A stretch of DNA of 64,000 bases from Silene latifolia (GCF_048544455.1 NC_133537.1:18165541-18229540); one strand, 5' to 3'; numbered from the stretch's first letter, positions 46,200 to 59,128 are shown. The notes: generated from the letters alone by a model not told the origin. Translations and numbers: made by a program.

Positions 46200-47080
46200 T
46201 TAAGCAACACAAGGAAGCAATTGGGTGGACAATGGCCGACATCAAAGGCATTAGTCCCACTTTATGCATGCACCGAATTCTTTTGGAGGATGAAGCCAAA
46301 CCCGTTCGCCAACCACAAAGGCGTTTGAACCCTCCCATGATGGATGTTGTGAAGAAGGAGGTACTCAAGCTCCTTCATGTAGGTATGATCTATCCCATCT
46401 CGATAGTCAATGGGTTAGTCCAACCCAAGTTGTCCCAAAGAAGTCCGGGCTAACGGTAGTCGAAAATCATGAAGGTGTTTTGATTCCCACTCGAGTTCAA
46501 AACGGGTGGCGAGTATGTATCGACTACCGTAGGCTCAATGCCGTGACCCGAAAAGATCACTTCCCGCTTCCCTTCATGGATCAAATGTTGCAGAGGTTAG
46601 CGGGAAAAGCTTTTTATTGCTTTTTGGATGGATACTTGGGTTACTTTCAAATTCTAATTGCACCCGAGGACCAAACAAAAACCACTTTCACATGTCCTTT
46701 TGGAACGTTTGCCTATATAAAGATGCCTTTCGGTCTTTGTAATGCACCGGGAATATTTCAAAGGTGCATGATGAGCATCTTTTCGGATCATGTGGAGGAC
46801 TCTATTGAAGTATTTATGGATGATTTTACCGTTCATAGTAAATCTTTTGAGGATTGTTTGAGTCATCTCTCTTGGGTTTCACAAAGATGTACTGATACCA
46901 ACCTCGTTCTCAACCATGAGAAATGTCATTTCATGGTTGATGAAGGAATAGTGTTGGGACATGTGGTCTCCTCTAAGGGAATTGAGGTTGATAAGGCCAA
47001 GGTCGATACCATTCGCACCTTGCCTTATCCTACTAATGTGCGTGAAGTGAGATCTTTCTTAGGTCACGCCGGTTCTACCG
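46200..47080 (+). pseudogene. Athila reverse transcriptase region (fossil)
   Basis: RT landmarks in order: HRILLEDEAKPVRQPQRRLNP, then RVCIDYRRLNAVTRKDHFPLP, then FLDGYLGYFQI at motif A, PFGLCNAPGIFQRCM at motif B, and the FMDDF catalytic box. [12 protein letters not shown] closes the thumb. Gypsy type, Athila-like. Confidence 0.9.
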
Positions 47081-47153
47081 GCGCTTTATCAAGGATTTCT
47101 CCAAGATTGTCGCTCCCTTATGCAAGCTACTTCAAAAAGATTGTGAATTCATT

Positions 47154-47850
47154 ATGAGTGAAGAATGCAAGGAAGCTTTTGATATGCTCAAGGAGAAGCT
47201 TATTTCGGCACCTATAATTCAACCTCCCAATTGGAGTGAACCATTTGAGATAATGTCGGACGCGAGTAATTATGCCCTTGGCGCGGTACATGGCCAAAGG
47301 GTAGGAAGAGCACCTCATGTTATTCAATATGCGTCGACAATGATGAATGAGGCTCAAAGAAACTATACCACTACCGAGAAAGAATTTCTTGCGGTAGTGT
47401 TTGCCTTGGAGAAATTTCGACCGTATATTCTTGGAGTCAAGGTCATCATCTTCACGGATCATGCCGCCTTAAGGCATTTGGTGAACAAAAAGGAATCCAA
47501 ACCCTGTTTAATGCGATGGGTATTGCTTTTGAGTGAGTTTGATGTTGAGCTCAAAGACAAGAAGGGCACAACCAACACGGTGGCGGATCACCTAAGTAGA
47601 ATTGTACAAGAAAAACCTCAAGAAGTCTTGAAATCACAAATACAAGCCACCTTTACGGATGACACACTTCTAGCCTTGTCTTCCATTGAGCCATGGTATG
47701 CTCATATAGTCAACTTCTTGGTTTTACAAGAATTTCCAAAGGGACTTTCTCGTTCTCAACGGGATAAGATCAAGAGTGATGCTAAGTACTATGTGTGGGA
47801 TGACCCATACCTTTGGAAATTTTATGCCGACCAAGTCATTAGGAGGTGTA
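47154..47850 (+). pseudogene. Athila RNase H region (fossil), up to the LARD2 insertion
   Basis: [17 protein letters not shown], then [32 protein letters not shown] and VADHLSRI identify the RNase H domain of Ty3/gypsy. The linker toward the integrase ends at the LARD2 boundary (47850). Confidence 0.9.
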
Positions 47851-49221
47851 TGTAACACCCCCATACTCCAAGTGCCTTACCAGGACCACTTAAGGCATGA
47901 AAGTGCTACCATCTTGGTTTCCCGAGGCAATGATAATCATAAGACAATAACAAAACATACTTAAAAGTAAATAATGTTTAAAGTGATTACATACCAACTC
48001 CAAAACTGATAAAAAGAAATACAAGATTCTCAGACGGTCTACTGCTAAAACTATCAAAGCTATAAAACATCGTCTGACACAGCGGAAGACTTCTAACTGC
48101 CACGTGATGACTCATCCCAGTTATCCCATTCGTGTCATATCATACCTGCTCAATAACTTCTCACCACCCCCGAATGGATCACCACAGTTTTTAAAACACT
48201 TAAACGGGGTCAGTACTAATCACATAATTTATATAACCAACAACATAGTAAACAAGCATCTCAAACGGTCACACACACAATCACACCCACTCCAATCAAT
48301 CTCCGTCACCGACTGTCCACTGGCCCAGCCCTGCCAGTGGGGGACCGCAGCCGTACCCACCAAATCCCCGCTCATCATACCGAGCGATAACCCTGTCCCA
48401 TTAATGTGCACATCTCCTCCCGTGGCGGGTTCCACGGAGGGTGAAACTAGGGCGTGAAGTGACTCCCGCAAGTGACTCCACTCAGCCGAGAACGCATCTC
48501 GAGAACCAGAGACAAACAATCACAACCATTAGACAGCAATCAAAACCAACAACCGTCACAATACGAATACGACAATATTCAACAACCACAACACACCAAC
48601 AACACATTATGGGACTAATACTGAGTAGGGAAACCCTACCTGGAAAGCAATACAGTCAGACGATCTCAACAGCTGTTATCAAAAAGCCTTTTCTACGAAT
48701 CCTCCTCCTAACATAACATCACATATATCACTAACCACACAAAACTAACACAAATCCCCAATTCCCAAAATTAGGGTTTAACGAAACTTAATTAAATATA
48801 ACAAATTCGGTACGTAGATCTTACCCTCGATGCAAGGATCACAAAGATGTAAAGAACGACAGGATCTGACACTTCTAGCTCCGGGATTTGCTAATAATGC
48901 GGCGAGGATGATTCAACGTAACTTCTAATCTTCTCTTGAAGGTTTTTAGATTGTAAAAGTGTTTTGAGAAAAGTGACGAAAGCCTTATATATCGTTCCCG
49001 CATTATTAATAAAACCCGTCAAAACATTACCCGTAAACCGGGCTACTCGATCGAGTAACTGACGTACTCGATCGAGTGTCGCATACTCGATCGAGTACCA
49101 AGGCTACTCGATCGAGTACCCTACAGGTCAGAAACTATTTTAAATTTCAAAACACCCTTACTCGACAGAGTAAGGCCCACTCGATAGAGTACCCAGAGAC
49201 TCATAAAACCGTAGTATTACA
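47851..49221 (-). repeat. LARD2 3' LTR (left in window)
   Basis: TGTAACACCCCC to CCGTAGTATTACA. Contains six palindromes between 49044 and 49190. Open frames inside (such as 48104-48457) recur in the other LTR and are not genes. Confidence 0.93.
49044..49190. repeat. Array of ACTCGATCGAGT palindromes, left LTR
   Basis: There are four perfect 12-bp palindromes with centres 21, 19 and 21 bp apart (49045-49117). Two degenerate ones follow (ACTCGACAGAGT and ACTCGATAGAGT, centres 19 bp apart). Confidence 0.95.
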
Positions 49222-52200
49222 GTCTTCCCTCCTTAAAAAGAACTTCGTCCCCGAAGTTCAACCCATACATAAAAACAAACATACTAACTCGGTCAAGACG
49301 CAACAAAGCTACTAAGAACTCAAAACAAAACCCCAACTTATAAAACATGAAACCATGAACTCTTAACACCAACTCCACCAACTATTCCTACCTCCACACA
49401 TCGCTCACGATGTCGTATCAACTACATTATAAACTCTCCCGACACTAACTCCACACACTACCAACTACTATCCTCTAACGCTGCTAGCTCCATAATATAT
49501 CATCCACTACCAAATCCCATATCAAGACACTCATAGACATCAAACAAAATGTTACATTCTACCACCCTTAAAAGGAACTTCGTCCTCGAAGTTTACTCAC
49601 ACTCATAACCTCATCATCCAACTGTCAACACTAGTGAAATATTCTCACACTCCTAAACATCACGCTACTACAAGCACGGTCATGACCTTTAATAAAATCA
49701 CCCACAACACGAATCAATCTTTTATTCTACATCCAGACTCGAACTTCCAAATATATTACCATAAGCACAACCATCAAAATCTCTTTTATCGCATCCTACT
49801 CCTCTTAAGACAAATGTTACGTCCTCGTAACTCACTAATACTAAATTCTAGCTATATCTTTTCATTATCCTCATCACCACCGCATGTCAAAAATAACCAC
49901 CTATACTCTAAACACTCGCCATGCATATATCCAGGGCTCGCTTAAACAATTCTCATACTTCAATTCACTCGTCACACCACCTAACCTATACCTCAAAATC
50001 TTTAGCTTAACCCAAAATTTCAACTCTTCCACATTACCGCAACAGGACATACCTCTCTATATAACTATATAAAACTCTCATCGTCAAAAGCATAACTCAC
50101 GATCTACACTTGTTACGTACACTCACACTAGATCCTCAAGTTCTTTTCTTTCATTACCGCAAAACTCATACATAATCTTAACATGACACCAATTCCCAAT
50201 ACCCTGCACTCACTATCTCAACAAAAGATTATGAACCACTTGCCGCTTTCAGATCATTACAACACATGTTCCACGAATCACTTGCCATGACTATGACTAC
50301 CGATGCCTCATCTTAAAACAAGATCAAAATTACTGTAACAACTTCTCACAACTATGTTCCATCAACAGAATATCATTATATCATGACAACAACGAAAACA
50401 TATACAACTCTCTTTCATATCATACTCTACTCTCACACCCAAGCTGAAACTGGTAAGAAACATCAACAAATAAAACAACAGTCTACACGTTCAATCAAAA
50501 CTCACAAGGAATAGCAGCAAACAAAACAACAATCTATTGTTTAACTGGTATGTACTTTCGAAAACTCGCATCATAATCATCTCGCCTACTCCACCACAAC
50601 CGGTGACGGCATCGCAACACCGCCACCAACAGCTACACCGCAGTGCGAAAATACCCGCATCACAACACTAAGTACCGTGCCTGGATCACCACCCGAGGCA
50701 CCGCAACCACACCGATAGACATCACAACAGACACAATCCCATAAACACTGACCCAACATAACTCCTCGGACCAGAAAAACTTACTCAAATCCACTTTACT
50801 AAATCACAATGCAACATATTATATGAATTAAACAGATAATAACCTCATGAATATCATCCGCTTACCATATCACGGAATAACATATATCATGAATACATAC
50901 AAGTATAACCAGTCATGCCAGATCAATCAAATGATTACCTTTTTGAATATCATTTAATTAAATTACCGTGTCCAACATATATTACAGAACATTCAGATAA
51001 CAGCTTTATAACTACCACACCATACCACTTCCGTGAGGTCGAACCTCGCACAAACATTTATACACATCATAGACCCGTAATCACATCCAACTAGTCGGGT
51101 CCCCGATCACGTAAGTTACCACTCGATAAAGGTTACCTGTCGCCCGAGCTTAACTCATATGCCCCTCATAACATATTCCCCCATTCGCATAACCATCACC
51201 TCGTGCCAAGTATAACCATACCATTACTGTTCAACTATTAGCACCCGCCTCATCTAACCACATCTTATACTTCCTTACAACCATACATATCAATCCGGCC
51301 TCTACAAAATCAACCTCATTAGAATTGCTACCTTTCTAATATACCATCACCCTTAATCACTAGTCACAAACCATAACACTACCACTGTCCGGGCATCGAA
51401 CCTCTTACACTCATCTCTAAACATCACGATTGCTGTCCTATCTGTGGTTAACATCCCAAATAATGAATATCAAATCCATCAACAACATTACCTCAACATT
51501 CTTCTCAATACTATCCTTAACTGTATAGTCACCCGACTCACCACCAAAATCTCGTATCGTGCAAATTCTTTACCCAACTTTTACTTTCTTTAATTCCTCG
51601 AAACTCATGATTATCATGTTGTCCTGGAACTTCTATATACTGTAAACTCAAATCCCCGTGATAGTATCATACATCTCGACAATTCCTTACTTTTATATCA
51701 CATAACCTCGGTGAACATGTTCCTAGTTTTACTCCCCTCATTCTTTTCGTTTACCCTCGACAAAATCCCTTGGTAATTCTACTCTTCATTATTTCTATCT
51801 AACTCCCTAGTGCCCCGGTTACCTTCTCATTGCTCCAAAACTCACATCTCATTATTTTATATCGATATCATCTCCCTCTTTCATACCATCGATCTTTTCT
51901 TATCTTGCTATCACTCACCCTTGCCACTAATCTGTCCATAGAATCAACGTTCACTGTTCAAACAATTGCATCTCCTTTGTACATCTCTAGAAATCAAAAT
52001 TCCTTTCATATCGTTAATTGCCCAAGGAAATTCCACAGTAGTTTCACCTCTTAATAAGCCAAATCTCCCAAACTCACTCACTGTCTACAAATCCACCTCG
52101 CGACATGTCTCCACAAACTTCACTATATACCACTCTTCTCAACCCCTTTAAAACGAACTTTCACTATGTATATTCTTAACCCACACGACTCCTAACCATC

Positions 52201-53779
52201 TCCCTCCATAATTCCTTACGCATCTCAAGTTGCTACTATCCACATCCTTCCTTTGAATCTCTTCATTTTCACGTTCCTTAGTCTCACATCATCCCTTGCT
52301 CATATTCACTTACTTTTACGTTACTCAACACACAATCATATCACTCATCTCATTTCATCTCAGAAAACATGCTCTATGTCTCAATTAAGCCATAACGATC
52401 TTCCTTTTCTTTTTCCACTATCTATCGCAACCACATATAACTCATGTCCTCCCACCGAATTCATACTCACCACAGGTGCCACTCACTACACCACAAGATT
52501 GGGTAACTTACGCGTCAAGACCAACATACATGTAAAACAATGCATAAAGAAGCAAAATAACGCCTTTGAATTAAACATAATATGCAACGAAGTCAAAAGA
52601 TAAGCATATGACCCAAAATAGGGGTCACTAGATCGAGTACAGGCCACTCGATCGAGTAAATGACTTACTCGATCGAGTAGGTGAAAGTCAGAGACACATA
52701 TAACAAATTATCCGGGGATACTCGATCGAGTAAGGGGTACTCAATCGAGTACCAAGGTGCACTCGATCGAGTGCGGGCCACTCGATCGAGTACCTGCATT
52801 TCTCAGCACTGTCCAGTTTTCGTAAAACGGTCATAACTCACTTGTTTCTTGGTCGTTTTGGGCGTGTGACCTATCGTTAGAATCGTAAAAGAACAAGCTA
52901 TCACCTCCAATTGGAATCATATTAAAATCATTTATACATCTCAAGTTATAACAGTTTAAAGACAACCTCTTTATAATCGAAAAACACAACTACTTGATTT
53001 TACTTCCAAACAACTTAAACGACAACAAGGTAAACAAAAACAACCCAATACTCATAAAACCAGTAGTCCCAATCACATGTTACTATTTTTGAAAGCAAAG
53101 CAACAACATTCATCATGCAAATAATTTATTTAACTTGCCAATCATGATTTACCCACATGCTTTTATTCTATCACTTTTCGTAAACAAAATCACAAATACA
53201 TGACATCAAGTCCCCTATTAACATGTTACTAGCATAATCAACATTATAAAATCTCTTCCATCATACAAAATGCTTTATTAGAAATCATATTATCATGCAA
53301 AAATTATCATCTTTTTCCACCAATTATTCATGCTCTTACTCAAACTTTCAGCTATATAAATTCGTACAACACTACCAACAACATATATGTATACATAACT
53401 CTATGTATAACTCAAATCAAACACTTTTTTCCTTCCATATTTCTATAATGCCATATCATAAAGAAACTATCAGGCTTTCAATCAATAATGTATAACATCA
53501 CCTCATTATCATCTTTCTCTACACATTCCCCATTCTCCACATACATACATCCACCAATTTATACCACACTTTGCTACAAAGATACACAATTCACAAGATA
53601 AACAGATAGCGATCCCGACTCATATCCCATGGTGACTTGTTCGAAATTGTAGGGCGAGTTCGCGACTTTAGGACGTCTCCCAAGTCTTTGCATTAGCTCC
53701 TACAACTTCTACCCCGGGTTCATTTTAATTAGACTCCCTAGGTTCATTAGATTCATTGGTTACAGGTTTCAGGATCGTC
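49222..53779 (-). other. LARD2 interior, non-coding
   Basis: No frame above about 116 codons and no recognisable domain on either strand. C/A-rich on the plus strand. It holds one further palindrome array (52627-52791). Confidence 0.8.
52627..52791. repeat. Array of ACTCGATCGAGT palindromes, LARD2 interior
   Basis: Five perfect and two one-mismatch copies form two groups. Centre spacings are 19 and 21 bp in the first group and 19, 22 and 19 bp in the second. Confidence 0.95.
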
Positions 53780-53791
53780 GCTCTGATACCA
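53780..53791 (-). other. LARD2 primer-binding site
   Basis: GCTCTGATACCA is the complement of TGGTATCAGAGC (initiator tRNA-Met site). It lies three bases from the right LTR and fixes the element's orientation. Confidence 0.9.
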
Positions 53792-53794
53792 TTT

Positions 53795-55165
53795 TGTAAC
53801 ACCCCCATACTCCAAGTGCCTTACCAGGACCACTTAAGGCATGAAAGTGCTACCATCTCGGTTTCCCGAGGCAATGATAATCATAAGACAATAACGAAAC
53901 ATACTTAAAAGTAAATAATGTTTAAAGTGATTACATACCAACTCCAAAACTGATAAAAAGAAATACAAGATTCTCAGACGGTCTACTGCTAAAACTATCA
54001 AAGCTATAAAACATCGTCTGAAACAGTGGAAGACTTCTAACTGCCACGTAATGACTCATCCCAGTTATCCCATACGCGTCATATCATACCTGCTCAATAA
54101 CTGCTCACCACCCCCGAATGGATCACCACAGTTTTTAAAACAATTAAACGGGGTCAGTACTAATCTCACAATTTATATAACCAACAACACAGTAAACAAG
54201 CAGCTCAAACGGTCACACACACAATCACACCCACTCCAATCAATCTCCATCACCGACTGTTCACTGGACCAGCCCTGCCAGTGGGGGACCGCAGCCGTAC
54301 CCACCAAATCCCCGCTCATCATACCGAGCGATAACCCTGTCCCATTAATGTGCACATCCCCTCCCGTGGCGGGTTCCACGGAGGGCGAAACTAGAGCGTG
54401 AAATCACTCCCGTAAGTGACTCCACTCAGCCGAGAACGCATCTCGAGAACCAGAGACAAACAATCACAACCATTAGACAGCAATCAAAACCAACAACCGT
54501 CACAATACGAATACGACAATATTCAACAACCACAACACACCAACAACACATTATGGGACTAATACTGAGTAGGGAAACCCTACCTGGAAAGCAATACAGT
54601 CAGACGATCTCAACAGCTGTTATCAAAAAGCCTCTTCTACGAATCCTCCTCCTAACATAACATCACATATATCACTAACCACACAAAACTAACACAAATC
54701 CCCAATTCCCAAAATTAGGGTTTAACGAAACTTAATTAAATATAACAAATTCGGTACGTAGATCTTACCCTCGACGCAAGGATCACAAAGATGTAAAGAA
54801 CGACAGGATCCAACACTTCTAGCTCCGGGATTTGCTAATAATGCGGCGAGGATGATTCAACGTAACTTCTAATCTTCTCTTGAAGGTTTTTAGATTGTAA
54901 AAGTGTTTTGAGAAAAGTGACGAAAGCCTTATATATCATTCCCGCATTATTAATAAAACCCGTCAAAACATTACCCGTAAACCGGGCTACTCGATCGAGT
55001 AATTGACGTACTCGATCGAGTGCCGCCTACTCGATCGAGTACCAAGGCTACTCGATCGAGTACCCTACAGGTCAGAAACTATTTTAAATTGCAAAACACC
55101 CTTACTCGACAGAGTAAGGCCCACTCGATAGAGTACCCAGAGACTCATAATACCGTAGTATTACA
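53795..55165 (-). repeat. LARD2 5' LTR (right in window)
   Basis: Same length and ends as the left LTR. Holds the same six palindromes (54988-55134). Confidence 0.93.
54988..55134. repeat. Array of ACTCGATCGAGT palindromes, right LTR
   Basis: Four perfect and two degenerate copies at the same spacings as in the left LTR. The palindromes are unchanged although several spacer bases differ between the two LTRs. Confidence 0.95.
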
Positions 55166-56333
55166 GTGTGTCCCGGATACCGAAGTCATTCCTATTCTTA
55201 AATTTTGCCACGAATATGCTTGTGGTGGGCATTTTGGAGCCAAGAAAACGGCTAGAAAAGTTTTGGAAAGCGGTTTCTTTTGGCCCACACTATTCTGGGA
55301 TACTCATGATATGGTGAAGACATGTGATAGATGCCAAAGAGTTGGCAACATCTCAAGAAGAGGAGAAATGCCACAAACTCCAATGATCTATTGTGAAATA
55401 TTCGATGTATGGGGCATTGACTTCATGGGACCATTTCCCGCGTCTTGTGCTTACATTTATATATTTTTGGCGGTGGACTACGTCTCTAAGTGGGTGGAGG
55501 CTAAGGCCACCAAGACCGATGATGCAAAGGTAGTTGGAGAATTCATCAAAACCAACATCTTCTCTCGATTTGGTTTTCCTAAGGCCTTGATAAGCGACCG
55601 TGGAACTCACTTTTGCAACAAAGCCATTGGAGCTCTACTCAAAAAGTATGGGGTAATTCACAAGGTATCCACCGCCTATCACCCTCAAACCAACGGTCAA
55701 TCCGAGGTTTCTAATAGGGAGATCAAGGCTATCCTTGAAAAGACGGTGAATCCCGACCGCAAGGATTGGAGTTTGAGGTTGGATGATGCTTTGTGGGCAT
55801 ATCGCACGGCTTACAAAACACCAATCGGGATGTCACCTTACCGCTTACTTTTTGGAAAACCGTGTCATTTACCCGTGGAGGTTGAGCATAGGGCTTATTG
55901 GGCGGTCAAATCATTCAATTTGAAAATGAGTGAAGCGGGGCTTCATAGGAAACTTCAACTCCAAGAATTGGAAGAAATTCGAAATGATGCTTATGAGAAT
56001 GCTTCCATTTACAAGGCAAGAACAAGAGCATGGCATAATAACATGATTTCAAGAAGAGTGTTCCAAGTGGGAGAGAAAGTCTTACTCTTTCAAAATCGGC
56101 TTAGACTTTTCTCGGGAAAATTGAGGTCTAGATGGATGGGACCATATGAGGTGGTTCGTATTTTTCCATATGGAGCAATCGAAATCAAGTGCTTAAAGTC
56201 CGGGAAAGTTTTGAAAGTGAACGGTCAAAGGCTTAAGCACTATCATGAAGGAATTGAAATGGGTGAAGTGGGAACACTATACCTTGTTGATCCAATTTAT
56301 GAAGATGCAACTTTGTCGAGCCATCGACGTTAA
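55166..56333 (+). pseudogene. Athila integrase region (fossil)
   Basis: The N-terminal HHCC zinc site ([11 protein letters not shown], then CDRCQRVGN), the core with [20 protein letters not shown] and a downstream [10 protein letters not shown] with its conserved Glu, and a C-terminal MGPYEVV segment. Clear Ty3/gypsy integrase. It directly follows the LARD2 insertion and continues the same polyprotein as the RNase H upstream. Confidence 0.92.
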
Positions 56334-56628
56334 ATAAACGGCAAAAGTTTGTAAATATTTCTTCTCTTGCATGTTTAATTTCCGCATTTTATTGTTTTTA
56401 TTGCATTTTGGCACGTTTAAATTAATTGCATCAATTAATTATTACATTATAAATTAATTCACTTGCATTTTCATTAATATTTTGGCATGTTAGAATGTTT
56501 TAATGCGTGTGTTAGTGTATAGGATATCAACTCAAGGGCATGTGTGAAGAAAAGAAGGAAGAAATATGTGTAAAAGAATTGGCTAAGTTGAAGAATTGGG
56601 ACACAAAGAGTGTGAGTCCAGCAGCAAC

Positions 56629-56674
56629 CTCGCACGGTGCGAGTTTTCACAACCCATTTTCCGCACCGTACGAG
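56629..56674. promoter_or_regulatory. Paired-palindrome cassette 3 (after integrase)
   Basis: CTCGCACGGTGCGAG (56629-56643) and the diverged TCCGCACCGTACGAG (56660-56674), spacer 16 bp, centres 31 bp apart. Confidence 0.85.
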
Positions 56675-57294
56675 AAAACAGATCATGGCAGAAATTCAGT
56701 CGTGCTTTTCTTCATATCACCTTTGTTCTTCCCCAATTATCATAATCTTTATTCTCTTTCTTCATCCTAACCCTAACCCACTCAAAATCAACCTTCAAAT
56801 CCATCACAAATCATCAAATTTAAGCATTCAATTGCAAAGATTCATCAACTTTCATCACCCAACATCAATTTTGGGCGAAAAATTGCAGAAAAATCGCACC
56901 GTTTCAGTTTAAAAAAATCGACCTAGGGTTTGTTTTTGTTCAACTTTGAAGATTTTGGGTTTGCAATTGGATTAAAGGGCTTTTTGGGAGCTTTCTTGTG
57001 TAATATTCATCATCCAACAACATTTACAAGAATCAAAGTGAGGTATACACCTAATTCTTATTCTTGTCATTTCAAGTTAACAAGATTTTCGAGATTTGCT
57101 TAGGAAAGTCGAAAATTTTGTTGTTTAATTGTTGTTGTTTTAGCCCATAAACATTTTCTAACTTGTGAGGTGTTTTGCATTCAACAAACAACTAGTTAGC
57201 ACATCATTCTTTTAGTGCATGCTAGGTGTTTGTTCATTTGCCTCAACCAAAAATTCTTTTCAAACTTGTTCTTTTCTGAAAAAATTGTTGTACC

Positions 57295-58765
57295 ATGGGA
57301 AAGGGTAAGGCTTCCGAGGCTTCCTCCTCACAAGGACCCAAGGGAGCCTCGGCTTTTGACGATAATGAGTACTCGGGAAAGGAGGGCCTCCGTGACAAAG
57401 CCCTCCAAAATTGGAAAAAGTTTGCATCTTTGTCAACCGTAGCACAGACCAAATTTCTTGATGAAAATGTTCTTTTCGGGTTGGGAATGCTTCCCATAAC
57501 CCGAATGCTCCTGAGAAGGTCGGGCTATAGTCTATTATTGGGCAAGCCGCCCACACCCGAAGAGGTGTTACCTTTGAATTTATCTCTACCTTGGAGAAAG
57601 TATAGTTGTGGAGGGATAAAACCCCGGGAATCAAGTTCCGGGCATGTCGACTTGTCCATACATTAACTTATGACCAAGTGAGAGAGGCCCTCCACATTAA
57701 TAAAGCCCCCATAAATGAACCCCTTGACAAGAAAAAATTGAGTGAATTTTGGAATAACATTACGGGGGATGTGAGGCACGGGAATTCAAAGAACACAACC
57801 CTTCCCCACTCCATTTTGCGTATCTTGAGCCGACATATAAACACAAACTTTTTGGTCATGACCGAACCCACCAAGATGAACTACCTCCAATTACAATGCC
57901 TTTGATCCATGACCCCAGAGGGAAGGGGATACCGGATTGGGTTGATTTGTTTGTGAAAGGTTGCCTCGAATTACAAAAAGAACCAAACGGAACCATTTTT
58001 ATCGGGAGTATGATTGAGATGATTGTGGCAAAAACGGGTGTACCTTTCCTACCTAATGCATGGACACTTGAGGGTAGTTGCCTCATGGACTACAAATTCT
58101 TGACAAAAGCAAACATGCTTGAGGTTGTGGACCGAATCGCCCCCTTGGTGATTTGGTGTATAGGTGGCAAGAACTACAAGTATTACATGTACTTACCCCG
58201 TCCCCCCAACTCACCCTTGGGTTGGGGAAGTGGCCAAGACTTTTACATGCCCCCCGATGACGAGTTTGTGGACCTTTGGGTTGATAGAACCCATGTAGTT
58301 GAACCCGACAATGAGGAAGGTGGAGAGGAACCACAATGGGGGGTGGGGGCTCTAACTTATGGTGACATGCAACATGTTGATGCACCTTTTGATGAACCAA
58401 TGCCAAATGCTCCTTTTGATGAACCCCATTTCACTCCACCTCACATGCCACAAGCACCACCACAACAACATCTTTTCATGGCACCGCAATTCAACTACCA
58501 AGCTTTCCAAACTTGGCAATCGGATGTCACAAACCGTGTAACAAACCTTGAATCCACTCTCTCTCAAATTCAACTCACGGAGAATGCCCGGTGGGGAATC
58601 ACCGAGAACCGCTACCACCACTATCAAAAGGACATGGAAAAAGTGCGTTATGTCCAAAACGCAACTTTTGATATGGTGGCGGCCATGAATGCCCAACACA
58701 TACAACAATTCCCCACCCAATACCAAGGCTATAGTGAGACTCGAGTGAATAAAACAAGAGCCTAG
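57295..58765 (+). pseudogene. Athila extra ORF downstream of pol (fossil)
   Basis: Starts MGKGKASEASSSQGPKG and ends with a Pro/Gln/His-rich tail (HFTPPHMPQAPPQQHLF) and a Gln-rich helix-like stretch. Athila elements carry a further ORF in this place, sometimes called envelope-like. Here I see no signal peptide, no convincing membrane anchor and no glycoprotein-like Cys pattern, so I do not call it an envelope. The frame is interrupted. Confidence 0.7.
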
Positions 58766-59044
58766 ATAGCAATATTTTGAAGAATAAGGGAATCAAGAAG
58801 AAGGGGAGGACCTCCGGGAAGTGGAGCTGCCTCAAGCTCACACTCTTGAGCGGGTTTAGGGTGTTCACCTCACACTTTGGGGACAAAGTGAAGAATTAAG
58901 TGTGGGGTGGACATGAGTTGGTAACATCATGTATATTTTGTAATATATTCATTTCATGCATCATATTTCAATTCAAAAAAAACCGAAAAAAAAACCGAAA
59001 AAAAAAAAGAAAAGAAAAAGAAAGAAAAGAAGAAGAAAACCCGG

Positions 59045-59074
59045 CTAGGATGAAAACCCGAAAGGGCATCCTAG
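59045..59074 (+). ncRNA. Structured RNA hairpin 1 (Athila 3' region)
   Basis: The 8-bp stem CTAGGATG/CATCCTAG encloses AAAA, then CCC-GAAA-GGG, a 3-bp stem capped by a GNRA tetraloop. First of three tandem units with the same core and different complementary stems. Confidence 0.7.
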
Positions 59075-59098
59075 GCAAAAGTGGGAAAGTGGCCGAGG

Positions 59099-59128
59099 CC
59101 GGAGTAAACACCCGAAAGGGCACTCCGG
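59099..59128 (+). ncRNA. Structured RNA hairpin 2 (Athila 3' region)
   Basis: The 7-bp stem CCGGAGT/ACTCCGG encloses AAACA, then CCC-GAAA-GGG and an unpaired C. Confidence 0.7.

Larger units (their letters stand above)
47851..55165 (-). mobile_element. LARD2: non-coding Tekay-like gypsy derivative, minus strand, nested in Athila
   Basis: The two 1,371-bp LTRs are TGTAACACCCCC to GTATTACA (47851-49221 and 53795-55165). Orientation is minus. The complement of TGGTATCAGAGC (53780-53791) sits beside the right LTR, which is therefore the element's 5' LTR. The complement of a purine tract (CTTCCCTCCTTAAAAAG, after a GGGGACGAAGTTC motif) sits beside the left LTR. The flanks are GTGTA and GTGTG, a 5-bp duplication with one mismatch. 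The 4.6-kb interior has no gag-pol frame. The LTRs differ at about 30 sites by eye (2-2.5%), suggesting an age near one million years at 1.3e-8 per site per year. Confidence 0.92.

Noticed and set aside
48104-48457. 117-codon frame, repeated at 54051-54401
   Set aside because: Both copies lie at the same place in the LARD2 LTRs, so it is LTR sequence, not a gene.
49044-49130. CRISPR-like array of short repeats with short spacers
   Set aside because: Spacers are only 7-9 bp around a 12-bp palindrome, the array lies in a plant LTR, and no cas gene exists.
57215-57640. Separate small genes on the minus strand near 57.2-57.6 kb
   Set aside because: They are shadows of the Athila extra ORF in other frames.
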